From Campylobacterales bacterium (GTDB taxonomy: Bacteria; Campylobacterota; Campylobacteria; Campylobacterales; JAADDG01), in contig JALVCR010000021.1 of assembly GCA_027009865.1 (NCBI GenBank), forward strand, positions 1 to 5,673: 5,673 nucleotides of DNA, given 5' to 3'. Shown in pieces: positions 5,360 through 5,673 of this stretch (its first letter is position 1; every line of letters starts with the position of its first letter). The notes under the pieces are model-generated. The model was not told the origin of the DNA. It was given only the letters and a program-made list of their open reading frames with translations, and did not search any database. The translations under genes and the position numbers were made by a program.

Positions 5360-5673
5360 AAGCTCTCTTAGAGGTTAGAGATTTAACCAAAGTTTTTAAA
5401 ATATATGAAAATTCATTTGACAGGCTAAAAGAGATTTTTACAAAAAGAAGCTATCACAAAGAGTTTATCGCAAATAAAAATATAACTTTCTCTCTTTTTG
5501 AAAAAGAGACTTTGGGAATTGTGGGATTAAACGGAGCTGGAAAAAGCACTCTTTTAAAATTGATAGCGGGAGTTTTAGAACCAACAAGCGGAGAGATAGT
5601 AAGAAGGGGGAGAGTTACCGCCCTGCTTGAGCTTGGAACGGGATTTAATCCTGAGCTTAGCGGAAGGGAGAAT
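5356..5673 (+). CDS. wzt: Polysaccharide ABC transporter ATPase (Wzt-like), N-terminal part, cut by window edge
   Basis: The first 106 codons are present and the frame runs off the right edge. This is the nucleotide-binding subunit that powers the preceding permease at the cytoplasmic face of the inner membrane. The opening LLEVRDLTKVFKIYEN is followed by SFDRLKEIFTKRSYHKEF (residues 20-37), an insert typical of Wzt/TagH-type ATPases. Walker A is GLNGAGKST (57-65) and VTALLELGTGFNPELSGREN (87-106) is the polysaccharide-exporter version of the Q-loop region. The signature motif, Walker B and any C-terminal carbohydrate-binding domain lie beyond the window, so the Wzt-versus-KpsT choice rests on the N-terminal part. 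The TTG start overlaps the permease stop (TTGA) and has AAGGA six bases upstream. The permease and ATPase are clearly co-translated. Confidence 0.92.
   Translation, partial: MKALLEVRDLTKVFKIYENSFDRLKEIFTKRSYHKEFIANKNITFSLFEKETLGIVGLNGAGKSTLLKLIAGVLEPTSGEIVRRGRVTALLELGTGFNPELSGREN

Overview
This is an AT-rich bacterial window whose codon and word use (repeated AAAGAG and CTCTTTT words, ATA isoleucine, TTG starts) and gene content suggest a Campylobacterota (epsilonproteobacterial) genome, probably a free-living relative of Sulfurimonas, Nitratiruptor or Nautilia. That assignment is inference from style. No rRNA or other phylogenetic marker is present. The whole window concerns cell-surface polysaccharide, interrupted by a small foreign-looking island.

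Left part, 1-1679, + strand: the 3' end of a PelA homologue (open at the left edge) is followed, with an ATGA stop/start overlap, by a short PelB-like protein made of one membrane anchor and helical TPR-like repeats. Both belong to the Pel exopolysaccharide system. Both look reduced: the PelA deacetylase region lacks its catalytic motifs and much of its length, and PelB ends after 274 residues without an outer-membrane barrel.

Middle part, about 1680-3180, - strand: an SGNH/GDSL hydrolase, a 259-bp gene-free spacer, and a tightly coupled DUF4160-DUF2442 pair. These three genes are more AT-rich and use GAA for glutamate (22 GAA to 6 GAG by hand count), whereas the neighbouring pelB prefers GAG (5 GAA to 18 GAG). 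The island therefore looks horizontally acquired. Its spacer holds a long imperfect inverted repeat with CTAAC/GTTAG ends that resembles an integron attC site, a 14-bp tandem repeat and a small A/T hairpin. No integrase or transposase is visible.

Right part, 3176-5673, + strand: a TATAAT box and a 9-bp dyad lead into manC, the bifunctional GDP-mannose synthesis enzyme. It is followed with overlaps by an ABC-2 type polysaccharide export permease (Wzm-like, TTG start) and its ATPase (Wzt-like, TTG start, cut by the right edge). This is the start of an ABC-transporter-dependent O-antigen or capsule operon, probably for a polymer containing mannose or a GDP-mannose-derived sugar.

Points worth following up are the reduced PelA/PelB pair, the attC-like element beside the DUF4160-DUF2442 pair, and the dyad covering the manC ribosome-binding site. 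I see no clearly new multi-gene system in this window.
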